A stretch of DNA of 64,000 nucleotides, from the NCBI GenBank assembly GCA_001931535.1, contig CP016211.1, positions 1,640,501 through 1,704,500 of the forward strand. Direction: 5' to 3'. Source of the stretch: Minicystis rosea. Lineage in GTDB: Bacteria; Myxococcota_A; Polyangia; Polyangiales; Polyangiaceae. Below the pieces are notes generated by a model that did not search any database, was not told where the DNA came from, and saw only the letters and a list, made by a program, of their open reading frames with translations. Positions 38,844-47,950 of the stretch are shown here, one piece after another. Both the position numbers and the translations under genes were made by a program. Position 1 is the stretch's first letter. Every line of letters begins with the position of its first letter.

Positions 38844-40061
38844 TTACGGCTGCTGTCCACCCTCGGTACGGATGAACTGAACGCGGCGGTTGAGCGCGCG
38901 ACCCTGGTCGGTGTCGTTCGCCACGAGGGGCCGCTCGAGACCATAGCCGTGCGACGTGAGGCGGTTCGGGTCGATGCCGTGCGCGACGAGGTACTTGAGC
39001 ACCGCCGCGGCGCGCCGATCGCTGAGCTTCTTGTTGTACTCGGGCCGGCCCTTGTTGTCCGTGTGGCCCTGGATCTCGAGCTTGATGCGCGGGAACTGCT
39101 TCAGCACATCCACCACGGCGTCGAGGATCTTGAAGCTCTCCGACCGGATCTTGTCCTTGTCGAACTCGAAGTGGATCTGCTGGAGGATCTTGATCTCCTT
39201 GTCGGTGATCACGACCAGCGACGGCTTCTTCGGGCAGCCCTTGTTGTCGACGGGGCCCGGCTCGTTCGGGCAGCCGTCGTCGATGTCGAGCACCCCGTCC
39301 TTGTCGTTGTCCGGGTCGGGGCAGCCGTCGGCGTCCTCGTAGCCATCCGGATCCTCGGGCTCGTTGGCGCAAGACCGACCCGTGGTCGGATCCTTGTCCT
39401 TGTCGTCCGGGACCCCGTCCATGTCGTTGTCGGTCTCGGGGCACCCGTCGTCGTCGAGGTAGCCGTCCTTGTCCTCGGGCAGAAGGACGCATTGATCCTT
39501 CGAGTCGGGGATGCCGTCGCCGTCGGTGTCGGGATCGTCGGGGCAGCCGTCGGCGTCCTGATAGCCGTTGTAGTTCTCCGGCTCGTCCGGGCACTTGTCC
39601 TCGTTGTCGAGGTAGCCGTCGCCGTCGCGATCGCCGGGGGCGGGCTTGATCTCCTCGAAGCCGCGCTCGGAGCACTTGTCGGGCGGCGAGAGATCGTAGG
39701 CCGCATGCGCGTTGGCGCGCCCGATCTGCAGGTGATCCTGCGCGCGCGGGAAGTAGCCCTGATCGAGCTCGGCCTCGGCGAACTTGAGGTGGCTCTTGGC
39801 CATCGCCAGCTCGCGCGGCGCGCAGCGCACGGCGCCGTTGCGCTCCGCTTGCTCGGCCACCTTGCGCAGGCCCTCGATGTCGCCGCGCATCGCGGAGACC
39901 GTCGAGCACGAGCTCGTGAACGACGCCAGCGTCATCACGAGCGCCGCCTGCAACACCCGCGTCATCCGCCCCGGTGTCTTCATCGCGTGCGTCTCGGGAG
40001 CGACGCGGGCCGGCTGTTCCGGCGCGCTCGCTCGTGGCTCGATCGTGCTGAAGTCGCTCAT
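38844..40061 (-). CDS. OmpA-family outer-membrane lipoprotein with thrombospondin type-3 repeats
   Basis: 405 residues from ATG 40061, which overlaps the previous stop (ATGA). A lipoprotein signal with Cys in TSSC lies unusually late (~residue 52); Met27 or Met33 would give a normal-length signal, so the true start may be internal. Residues ~60-130 are a helical DUF4398-like part. About ten acidic calcium-type repeats follow (DRDGDGYLDNEDKCPDEP, DTDGDGIPDSKDQC). The C-terminal OmpA domain binds peptidoglycan (HFEFDKDKI, IEIQGHTDNKG-like region LEIQGHTDNKG, NRRVQFI). It anchors the outer membrane to the wall. Paired with another DUF4398-like lipoprotein. Confidence 0.9.
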   Translation of the reverse strand: MSDFSTIEPRASAPEQPARVAPETHAMKTPGRMTRVLQAALVMTLASFTSSCSTVSAMRGDIEGLRKVAEQAERNGAVRCAPRELAMAKSHLKFAEAELDQGYFPRAQDHLQIGRANAHAAYDLSPPDKCSERGFEEIKPAPGDRDGDGYLDNEDKCPDEPENYNGYQDADGCPDDPDTDGDGIPDSKDQCVLLPEDKDGYLDDDGCPETDNDMDGVPDDKDKDPTTGRSCANEPEDPDGYEDADGCPDPDNDKDGVLDIDDGCPNEPGPVDNKGCPKKPSLVVITDKEIKILQQIHFEFDKDKIRSESFKILDAVVDVLKQFPRIKLEIQGHTDNKGRPEYNKKLSDRRAAAVLKYLVAHGIDPNRLTSHGYGLERPLVANDTDQGRALNRRVQFIRTEGGQQP

Positions 40062-40384
40062 CGGCCTGCGCCCTCGTGCGCCTGCTTGGAGAGCTGAATG
40101 GCCTTCTCGGCGTACTTCTCGGCCTCGTCAGCGTAGTCGATGGCGTCGCCGTAGTCGGCGGACGATGCTTCTTCCATCGCCTTGCGGAGGTGCTCGCGGG
40201 CGTAGTGATACTCGTAGGGCGCGTACTTCTCTGCGCCGAGCGCCTGGGCTGTTTCCAGCTTCGACGTCGCTCCGCCCGCGTAGATGGCGTAGAAGAAGTT
40301 GCCGCAGCCGCTCGCCCCGAAGAGGCAAAGCCCCGCCAGCGCACCCAACATCGCTCCACTCGTCGTCCGCGCGTGCGTCTTCAC
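40058..40384 (-). CDS. Small DUF4398-like lipoprotein
   Basis: 108 residues if started at GTG 40384, which places a short basic n-region before the hydrophobic stretch GAMLGALAGLCLFGASGC; the Cys is the lipidation site. The mature part is one long amphipathic helical hairpin (EYHYAREHLRKAMEEASSAD, AIDYADEAEKYAEKAIQLSK). It resembles the N-terminal region of the downstream OmpA protein, with which it is translationally coupled (4-bp overlap). The two probably work together at the outer membrane, perhaps as spacer and anchor. Confidence 0.75.
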   Translation of the reverse strand: MKTHARTTSGAMLGALAGLCLFGASGCGNFFYAIYAGGATSKLETAQALGAEKYAPYEYHYAREHLRKAMEEASSADYGDAIDYADEAEKYAEKAIQLSKQAHEGAGR

Positions 40385-40660
40385 GTTGGCGCTCTTTCTC
40401 GAGAGACCCGAGAGGCGAAAAATACCTCGATCGGCGTGGCACGACGCTATCAAGCCCGATCGTGATGCGTCAACCCTCTCGCCCCGACGAGCGCATGGGG
40501 CACGCCGGTCACCGGGAAGTTGCCCGCCGCGCATCGCCCGCGGTGGCACCGGCGCCAGCCGCGTAAGCCCCGAACGAGCATCACGGCACCCGTGGTCTCA
40601 GGTGATGATCGCGGGCGCGGTACGAAGCGCGGGCGGGGGAGCGTGGCGGTGATGGAAAGC

Positions 40661-40695
40661 AAAAGGGCCGCTCATGGCTCGGCCATGAACGACCC
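40661..40695 (-). terminator. Rho-independent terminator after lexA
   Basis: On the minus strand a 14-bp stem (GGGTCGTTCATGGC paired with GCCATGAGCGGCCC, two G-U pairs) with a 3-nt loop is followed by TTTTGCTTT. It lies ~70 bp beyond the lexA stop. A second hairpin, CGTGGGCCTC-GA-GAGGCCCACG (40721-40742), lies between it and the gene. Confidence 0.85.
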
Positions 40696-40765
40696 TCACG
40701 GTGCTCGAGAGCTCGCGCGCCGTGGGCCTCGAGAGGCCCACGTGCTAGCGACCGATCGCCTTGGC

Positions 40766-41443
40766 TCAGAGCTTCCGGTAGACGCCGACCACGAGCCCGA
40801 GGAGCATCGTCGGGCGGAAGTCGGTGGCGCGCACGAGGATGGGGGCCATCTTCGAGTTCGCCGGCTGGAACCGGATGTAGTCCTTCTCGGGGTAGTAGTA
40901 CTTGACCGTGGCCTCGTCGCCGATGAGCGCGACGACCACGTCACCCCGCTGGGCCGTGAGCTGCTTCTTCACGAAGATGTAGTCGCCGTTGAGGATGCCG
41001 GCCTCGATCATCGAGTCGCCGTTCACCCGCAGGCCGAAGATGTCGCGACCACCGCGCACGAGGTTCCGCTCGATGCGCACGGTGTCGAGGACATGCTCCT
41101 CCGCGAGCAGCGGGAGACCGGCGGCGATCCGGCCGAGGACCGGGATCTCCACCATGTCTTCGCCCTGATCGTTGGCCGGCGCGGCCGCACCTTCCGGCAC
41201 GGACGGCTGCTCGGAGCGGGGCGCGGGCTCGAGATCGCGCGGGCGAAGAGCGCGGCTCTTCATGTCCTCGCGGGTCAAGTAGCCCTTCCGCTCGAGCGCA
41301 CGCAGGTGATCGTTCACCCCGTTGGTCGAGCGAATGCCCATGTGAGCGCCAATCTCGCGGAGCGTCGGCGGATAACCGCGCTCGTTGATCGACTGGCGAA
41401 TGTAGCGGAGCACCTGCTGCTGGCGATCGGTCAAGCCCTGCAT
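40766..41443 (-). CDS. lexA: LexA repressor
   Basis: 225 residues. The N-terminal winged helix ([39 protein letters not shown]) is followed by a ~35-residue linker and the S24 self-cleavage domain. The scissile bond is Ala108-Gly109 (RIAAGLP); the catalytic dyad is Ser144 (GDSMI) and Lys181 (EATVKYY). LexA represses the SOS DNA-damage genes until RecA filaments trigger its self-cleavage. A candidate SOS box lies 16 bp upstream of the start, so autoregulation is likely. No second SOS gene is adjacent; the gene has its own terminator. Confidence 0.96.
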   Translation of the reverse strand: MQGLTDRQQQVLRYIRQSINERGYPPTLREIGAHMGIRSTNGVNDHLRALERKGYLTREDMKSRALRPRDLEPAPRSEQPSVPEGAAAPANDQGEDMVEIPVLGRIAAGLPLLAEEHVLDTVRIERNLVRGGRDIFGLRVNGDSMIEAGILNGDYIFVKKQLTAQRGDVVVALIGDEATVKYYYPEKDYIRFQPANSKMAPILVRATDFRPTMLLGLVVGVYRKL

Positions 41444-41458
41444 CGGTCTGGCACCCTA

Positions 41459-41474
41459 CTGAACGTGTGGCGAG
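41459..41474 (-). promoter_or_regulatory. Candidate LexA box (SOS operator)
   Basis: On the minus strand CTCGCCACACGTTCAG ends 16 bp before the lexA start. The CT-N8-GTTCAG skeleton agrees with the myxobacterial LexA consensus (CTRHAMRYBYGTTCAGS) at most fixed positions but misses several of the degenerate ones. Position upstream of lexA supports it. Confidence 0.55.
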
Positions 41475-41955
41475 ATGTCAAAAGTATGCCACTGTTCTCG
41501 CCAACGACCGAACAAATTGCAGTGATTTCTGTCCAGCAACCGTTTTGCCCGAGGTTTCACGGTGTATGCGCGACCGTGTCGCCCGCGGAGCCGACGCAGA
41601 ACAGCCTCGTTCGGTGACCCATCACGACCGAGCCCATCGGGACGCGAGCGGACGGACCGCACGAAGCAGCGCGGAAGCACGGGCGACACGGGTTCAGCAA
41701 GCCGTTCAGTAAGTGATTCATGGAGCGGCGCCGTAAGTGATTCACCCGAGCGGACGCGACTCCGTACGCAGCTCGGTGGAGCCGTGATTCAGCGCCGCGC
41801 GACGCGAAGGCACCGGCGCAGCAAATCAGACGCAGCGGCGAAGCGAGTCAAACCGGCGCAGCAAACCAGAGGCTGCAGCGACGCGCGTCAAACCCACCGG
41901 CGCCGCGGATCAGAGGCTGCGGGAAAGCAATCAAAGGCGCGGGAAAGCAATCCAA
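41475..41955. other. Gene-free stretch with short imperfect repeats
   Basis: No gene seen. GTAAGTGATTCA occurs twice (about 41709 and 41731). Degenerate units of the type GGCGCAGCAAAyCAGA recur between 41810 and 41870, and GGGAAAGCAATC(A/C)AAGGC occurs twice at 41922-41957. The last pair runs directly into the double-hairpin repeat beyond. The gap separates lexA from pilT and may have grown by repeat expansion. Confidence 0.5.
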
Positions 41956-42032
41956 GGCCGGCTCGTCCGGCCTGGGGTATGGGGCCGCTTGCGGCCCCAT
42001 CATGACGAGGCCGCTTGCGGCCCCATCGTGAG
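41956..42032 (-). repeat. Double-hairpin repeat element downstream of pilT
   Basis: Contains GGCCGGCTCGTCCGGCC, then GGGGCCGCTTGCGGCCCC, then a second partial copy of the latter hairpin and CATCGTGAGTCA. It is the same element as at 33256-33358, here with GGCC in place of GCGC in the first stem on both arms (a compensated change), which argues that the hairpin itself is maintained. It starts at the stop codon of pilT. Confidence 0.8.
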
Positions 42033-43163
42033 TCAACGAGGACGGGCCACGCCGGGGGTGATGCCGCGGCCTTCGAGCATGGCGCGGAGCTCGTCGACGT
42101 CGCCGGAGTGGGCGATGGCCTGCTCGAGCGAGATGACGCGGCGCTGGTAGAGGTTGAAGAGCGCCTGGTTCATCGTCTGCATGCCGCTGCCGGACTGGCC
42201 GACCTGCATCTGCGAGTAGATCTGGTGCAGCTTGTCTTCGCGGATCAGGTTCCGAATGGCGGCGTTGGGCACCATGATCTCCATGGCCAGCGCGCGACCC
42301 GGGCCGCTCGCGCGCGGCAGGAGCACCTGCGTCATCACGGCCGCCAGCGTGAAGGAGAGCTGCGCGCGGACCTGCGCCTGCTGGTGCGGTGAGAAGACGT
42401 CGATGATGCGGTTGATCGAGCTGATCGCCGAGTTCGTGTGCAGCGTGGCGAAGACGAGGTGGCCGGTCTCCGCGATGGTCAGCGCGGCTTCGATCGTCTC
42501 CAGGTTGCGCATCTCGCCGACGAGCACGACGTCCGGGTCCTGACGCAGGATGTACTTGAGCGCGTCCTTGAAGGACGCCGTGTCCGCGCCGACCTCGCGC
42601 TGGTTCACGATCGAGAGCTTGTGCCCGTGCAGGTACTCGATCGGGTCCTCGATCGTCATGATGTGGAGCCGCTGCTCCGAGTTGATCTTGTCGATGATCG
42701 AGGCGAGCGTGGTGCTCTTGCCGGAGCCCGTCGGGCCCGTGACGAGCACGAGGCCGCGCGGCTTGTTGGCGATCTCGGAGGCGACCGGCGGCAGCCCGAG
42801 CTCTTCGAAGGTCAGCACCTTGAAGGGGATCTGCCGGAAGGCGCCCGCGACCGCGCCGCGCTGCACGTAGATGTTGGCGCGGAAGCGGGAGACGTTGCGG
42901 AGGGGGAACGAGAGATCGAGCTCGTTCGTGGCCTCGAACGTGGCGCGCTGATCCTCGGTCAGCATCTCGTAGCAGAGCGCCTTGGTGTCGTGCTTCGTGA
43001 GCGGCGGGAGCTTGAGCGGCACGACCGAGCCGTCGATGCGCAGCGCCGGCGGCGAGCCGGCGGTGATGTGCATGTCGCTCGCGCCCTTCTCCACCATGGC
43101 GCGGAGGAGCTGCTGGAGGTTGTATTTGAGGCCTTCGCCCGGCTGTTGCGGTTCGCCTTCCAT
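42033..43163 (-). CDS. pilT: Type IV pilus retraction ATPase PilT
   Basis: 376 residues. Walker A is GPTGSGKSTTLASII, the Asp box is MTIEDPIEYLH, Walker B is ILRQDPDVVLVGEMR, the His box includes ATLHTNSA, and the PilT-specific AIRNLIRE motif is present near the C-terminus. PilT disassembles the pilus and powers twitching (social) motility. It starts 4 bp after the pilB stop, so pilB-pilT are one operon. In Myxococcus xanthus pilC follows this pair, but here the operon ends with the repeat element and lexA, so the PilC platform must be encoded elsewhere. Confidence 0.97.
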   Translation of the reverse strand: MEGEPQQPGEGLKYNLQQLLRAMVEKGASDMHITAGSPPALRIDGSVVPLKLPPLTKHDTKALCYEMLTEDQRATFEATNELDLSFPLRNVSRFRANIYVQRGAVAGAFRQIPFKVLTFEELGLPPVASEIANKPRGLVLVTGPTGSGKSTTLASIIDKINSEQRLHIMTIEDPIEYLHGHKLSIVNQREVGADTASFKDALKYILRQDPDVVLVGEMRNLETIEAALTIAETGHLVFATLHTNSAISSINRIIDVFSPHQQAQVRAQLSFTLAAVMTQVLLPRASGPGRALAMEIMVPNAAIRNLIREDKLHQIYSQMQVGQSGSGMQTMNQALFNLYQRRVISLEQAIAHSGDVDELRAMLEGRGITPGVARPR

Positions 43164-43166
43164 CGA

Positions 43167-44873
<1,707 letters not shown>

Positions 44874-44995
44874 GCGGGCGATCATGGTCGCGGCAGCGGG
44901 CGGCCTCGTCAACTCTCTCCCGGCGCGCCGCGGAGGCCGCGTGTGCGATGGCCGGCCGTCGTCCTCGGGGGCTCGATGCGCTACCATCGGGCCGC

Positions 44996-46210
44996 GTGGG
45001 CTTCTTCGATCGGTTCCTGCCCAAAGCGAAGCGGGAAGGGCGCGTCGCCCGCGAGGCGCACGAGCGCGAGCTCGACGGCGATCTCGCCGCGGCGGTGTCG
45101 CTCTACGTCGAAGCGGGGCTCCCAGACGATGCGGCCCGCGTGCTCCTGCTCCGCGCCGACGCGGAGGCGGCGGTGGAGAAGCGCATGGCCTACTGCGCCC
45201 GCGCGGCCGAGACGGCCGTCGACGAGGAGCTCAAGAAGAAGGCGCGGGCGCGGAAGGCGCTGATCGCGTTCGATACGCTGCGCAGCCGCGGCGGCGCGTT
45301 CCTCGCGAGCGAGGTGCTCGTGGTGGCGCGCGAGCTGGAGGAGGGCGGCGAGCTCGAGCGCGCCGCCGAGGCATTCGCGCTCGGTGGTGATGGGGAAGGC
45401 GAGGTGCGCGCGCTCACCGCCGCCGGCGCGATCGAGAAGCTGGAAGAGCGGCTCAAGGCGGCCGAGAGCGCGACGCGCTCGCAGCGCGAGCTGGAGACGA
45501 GCCTGCGGAAGATCGCCGATCTCGATCGCACGGCCGAGCGCAAGGCGGCCCTCGCCGTGGCCGCCGCGGCGAACGCCGAGCGCGACGACGCGCGCATCGG
45601 CGACGCGGCTCGGGCCGTTCGCGCCAAGCTCCTCCGCGGGCCGGTGATCGAAATTGCGATCGACGGCGATCCGCTGCGTTGCGCGCTGGGAGACGAGATC
45701 ACCATCGGGCGGGGCGACGCCACCATCGTGATCGCCTCGCGCGCGGTGAGCCGGCGACACGTGCGGATCGCGCGCGTCGCGGGCACCGTCGTCGTCGAGG
45801 ATCTCGCCACGCGCAACGGGACGATGCTCGCGGGCGCGCGCATCGGCGGGCCGATCCCGGTGGGCGAGGGCGTGAGCTTGATGCTCGGCGGGGAGGTGCC
45901 TTGCACCATCGCGCCTTCCGAGCGTGCCGGTCTGTTCGTCGTCGTGGTCGCGGGCGCGCGCTACTTCGCGGCGCTCGGTGAGCTGCCGGTGCACGGTTGG
46001 CGCATCGGGCTCGACGGCGACCTCGTTTCGCTCATCACGCCCGCGGGCGTGGAGCGGCCGTTCCTCGGCGCGTACCAGCTCGCGGCGCGCGTCGAGCTCG
46101 GCCATGGGGATCAGATCCGGGCGTCGCGCAGCGGGCCCGTGGTGCTCGAGGTGCCGGCGGCGCGCGTGTCGAACGAGGGGCCTTCGGCCGAGGACGACTT
46201 CCTGCGATGA
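44996..46210 (+). CDS. FHA-domain protein
   Basis: 404 residues from GTG 44996 (GFFDRFLPKAKREG...). Residues ~10-200 are helical and rich in Ala/Arg/Glu, with TPR-like spacing and a likely coiled coil (KLEERLKAAESATRSQRELE). An FHA domain follows (~225-305) with the phosphothreonine-binding landmarks IGRGDA, SRRHVRI and RNGT. The C-terminal ~100 residues form a second beta-rich domain. FHA domains read phosphothreonine. The next gene is a Ser/Thr kinase overlapping by 4 bp, so this is probably its substrate or reader. Divergent from pilB with only ~120 bp between starts, which hints at shared control. Confidence 0.85.
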   Translation: MGFFDRFLPKAKREGRVAREAHERELDGDLAAAVSLYVEAGLPDDAARVLLLRADAEAAVEKRMAYCARAAETAVDEELKKKARARKALIAFDTLRSRGGAFLASEVLVVARELEEGGELERAAEAFALGGDGEGEVRALTAAGAIEKLEERLKAAESATRSQRELETSLRKIADLDRTAERKAALAVAAAANAERDDARIGDAARAVRAKLLRGPVIEIAIDGDPLRCALGDEITIGRGDATIVIASRAVSRRHVRIARVAGTVVVEDLATRNGTMLAGARIGGPIPVGEGVSLMLGGEVPCTIAPSERAGLFVVVVAGARYFAALGELPVHGWRIGLDGDLVSLITPAGVERPFLGAYQLAARVELGHGDQIRASRSGPVVLEVPAARVSNEGPSAEDDFLR

Positions 46211-47484
46211 GCCTGTTTTCGCGGGTGAAGTCGTGGTTCGGCGGTGAGGCCGCGCCGGCGGCGGGCGAGGGGAAGGCCGAGGTCGAGGCGCCGCAGGCGC
46301 CCACGACGAGCGCGGGCCTGAACGAAGCGTCGCCGGAGACGAAGAAGGTACCCGCGGCGGTCCGTCGGCTGGCCAAAGTTGGCCTGCCCGAAGGGCCGAG
46401 CACCGAAGAGGCGATCGCGTTGCTCCGCCAGGTGCGCGGGACGGTGCACGAGGCCGCCGCGGTCACCGAAGCGCTGCGCGGGCTCGGGCAGCGACCGATC
46501 GCGGAGCCGGTGCGCGTCGCGTGCGCCGACGTGCTCGCGGCGCGCGGTGACGAGCAGGGAGCGCTGCGCGTGCTCGAGGGCGTGACGTCGACGCCGGGGC
46601 TGTTGTTGGCCGCGGATCTGTATGCCTCGACGGGGCAGCTCGCGCGCGCGGTGGGCACCATCGAGCGCGTGCTTGCGCGCGATCTCGATGCACCCGGCGC
46701 CCGCGAGCGACACCAGCGCTGGAGCGCGGCGCTCGGTTATGCGCGCGGGCCGGTGCGCCGGCTCGACGAGGCCACCGTGGTGGCGCCGCAGGCTTCGGGC
46801 GCGCCGTTTCGCTTGTTGCGCGAGGTGGCGCGCGGCGGCGCGGGCGCCGTCTACGAGGCCGAGGACGAGCTGCTCGGGCGCAAGATCGCCTTCAAGGTCT
46901 ATCACGGTCGCGGGAAGGACGCGGCCCTGCTGACGCGCGAGGCGCGCCTGGCCGCGGAGCTCGCAGGGCCCGGCGTGCTGCGTGTGCTCGACGCCGATCC
47001 CGAGGCTGGGTGGGTCGCGCTGGAGTGGATCGCGCGCGGATCGATCCGCGACATCCTCAAGACGGGCGACGTGGCCGCGCTCCTGCCCATCGGGAGGTGG
47101 GCGCGTCCGTTGTCGCGCGCGCTCGCGCGGGTGCACGCTGCGGGGCTCGTGCACGCGGACGTGAAGCCCGCGAACATCCTGCTCCGCCAGCCGAACGATC
47201 CCGTCCTCGGCGACTTCGGGCTCGCGCGCGCCATCGGCGCTCCGGCCGAGGGCGGCAGCGCGGGCTACCTCTCGCCGGAGCGGCTCGCGGGGCGCGCGAG
47301 CGATCCGCGCGACGACGTGTACGGTTACGGTCGCATCCTCGAAGACGTGATGCACCACCTCGACGAGGCCGGCACCGACGCCGGCGCAGAAGGCGAGGCG
47401 TACCGCGCGCTCGCCCTCGTCTGCATCGGGCCGGACGAAGGGCGCCCGGCCGACGCTGCGGAGCTGCTCCGGCGGCTGCCGTGA
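46207..47484 (+). CDS. Ser/Thr protein kinase with N-terminal helical-repeat extension
   Basis: 425 residues; ATG overlaps the FHA-gene stop (ATGA). N-terminus SLFSRVKSWFGGEAAP resembles that of the FHA protein (GFFDRFLPKAKRE), as if both share an anchoring helix. Residues ~50-190 are TPR-like. The kinase domain spans ~200-425: glycine loop REVARGGAGAVY, ATP lysine in IAFKVYH (~227), catalytic loop HADVKPAN (~316; Asp present, Arg of HRD replaced by Ala) and GDFGLA (~335). Lack of the HRD arginine suggests activity without activation-loop phosphorylation. No membrane helix, so cytoplasmic. Confidence 0.9.
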   Translation: MSLFSRVKSWFGGEAAPAAGEGKAEVEAPQAPTTSAGLNEASPETKKVPAAVRRLAKVGLPEGPSTEEAIALLRQVRGTVHEAAAVTEALRGLGQRPIAEPVRVACADVLAARGDEQGALRVLEGVTSTPGLLLAADLYASTGQLARAVGTIERVLARDLDAPGARERHQRWSAALGYARGPVRRLDEATVVAPQASGAPFRLLREVARGGAGAVYEAEDELLGRKIAFKVYHGRGKDAALLTREARLAAELAGPGVLRVLDADPEAGWVALEWIARGSIRDILKTGDVAALLPIGRWARPLSRALARVHAAGLVHADVKPANILLRQPNDPVLGDFGLARAIGAPAEGGSAGYLSPERLAGRASDPRDDVYGYGRILEDVMHHLDEAGTDAGAEGEAYRALALVCIGPDEGRPADAAELLRRLP

Positions 47485-47491
47485 TCGTGGG

Positions 47492-47776
47492 CTACTTGCC
47501 CTGACACTTCGCGAGGCAGTCCGTGTAGCTCGGATCGTTGCCTTGGATTTGCGTGCACGTGTGTTGGTTGATGCACTGCGATTGGCAAGCGAGCACGCCC
47601 GTGCAGGCTTGGGTCATGGGCATGCCGCTGGAGCTGCTGCTCGCCTCGGCGCTGGCGATGCACTCGGCGTAGTGATCGTTGGCGCGCGTGCAGTCGTCTC
47701 CGCCGCAGCCGACGGTGGCGTAGATGCACCCTAGGGCGCCGAGCGCGGCGACGGCGAGCGTTCGTCGGAAGTTCAT
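47492..47776 (-). CDS. Small cysteine-rich lipoprotein
   Basis: 94 residues from ATG 47776 with a strong GGAGGAGAC upstream. A signal peptide (LAVAALGALGCIYATVGCGG) ends at a likely lipidation Cys. The mature part is a ~65-residue domain with regularly spaced cysteines (CTRANDHYAECIAS, CTGVLACQSQCINQHTC, CLAKCQGK) that would form disulfides. Low-complexity Ser linker in the middle. Such small Cys-rich lipoproteins are numerous in myxobacteria; function unknown. Convergent with the kinase gene, 7 bp apart. Confidence 0.78.
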   Translation of the reverse strand: MNFRRTLAVAALGALGCIYATVGCGGDDCTRANDHYAECIASAEASSSSSGMPMTQACTGVLACQSQCINQHTCTQIQGNDPSYTDCLAKCQGK

Positions 47777-47950
47777 CGAAACGTTGTCTCCTCCGAGCCC
47801 CCGGGCGGACGGCGGCCCTCGCCAGACCATCGCGCGGGCGGCGGCGATCGTCAACTTTCACTCGCCGGGGCCGGGGTGCTCGGCGGGTTGATGCGCGCGG
47901 CCGCGAAGCCCTGATAGAGTGCCGCCGATGATCGATGGAGGATCGCTTTG

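Noticed and set aside
38336..38944. 202-codon open frame upstream of the exported protein gene
   Set aside because: No recognisable features, and its end overlaps the OmpA gene; treated as non-coding.
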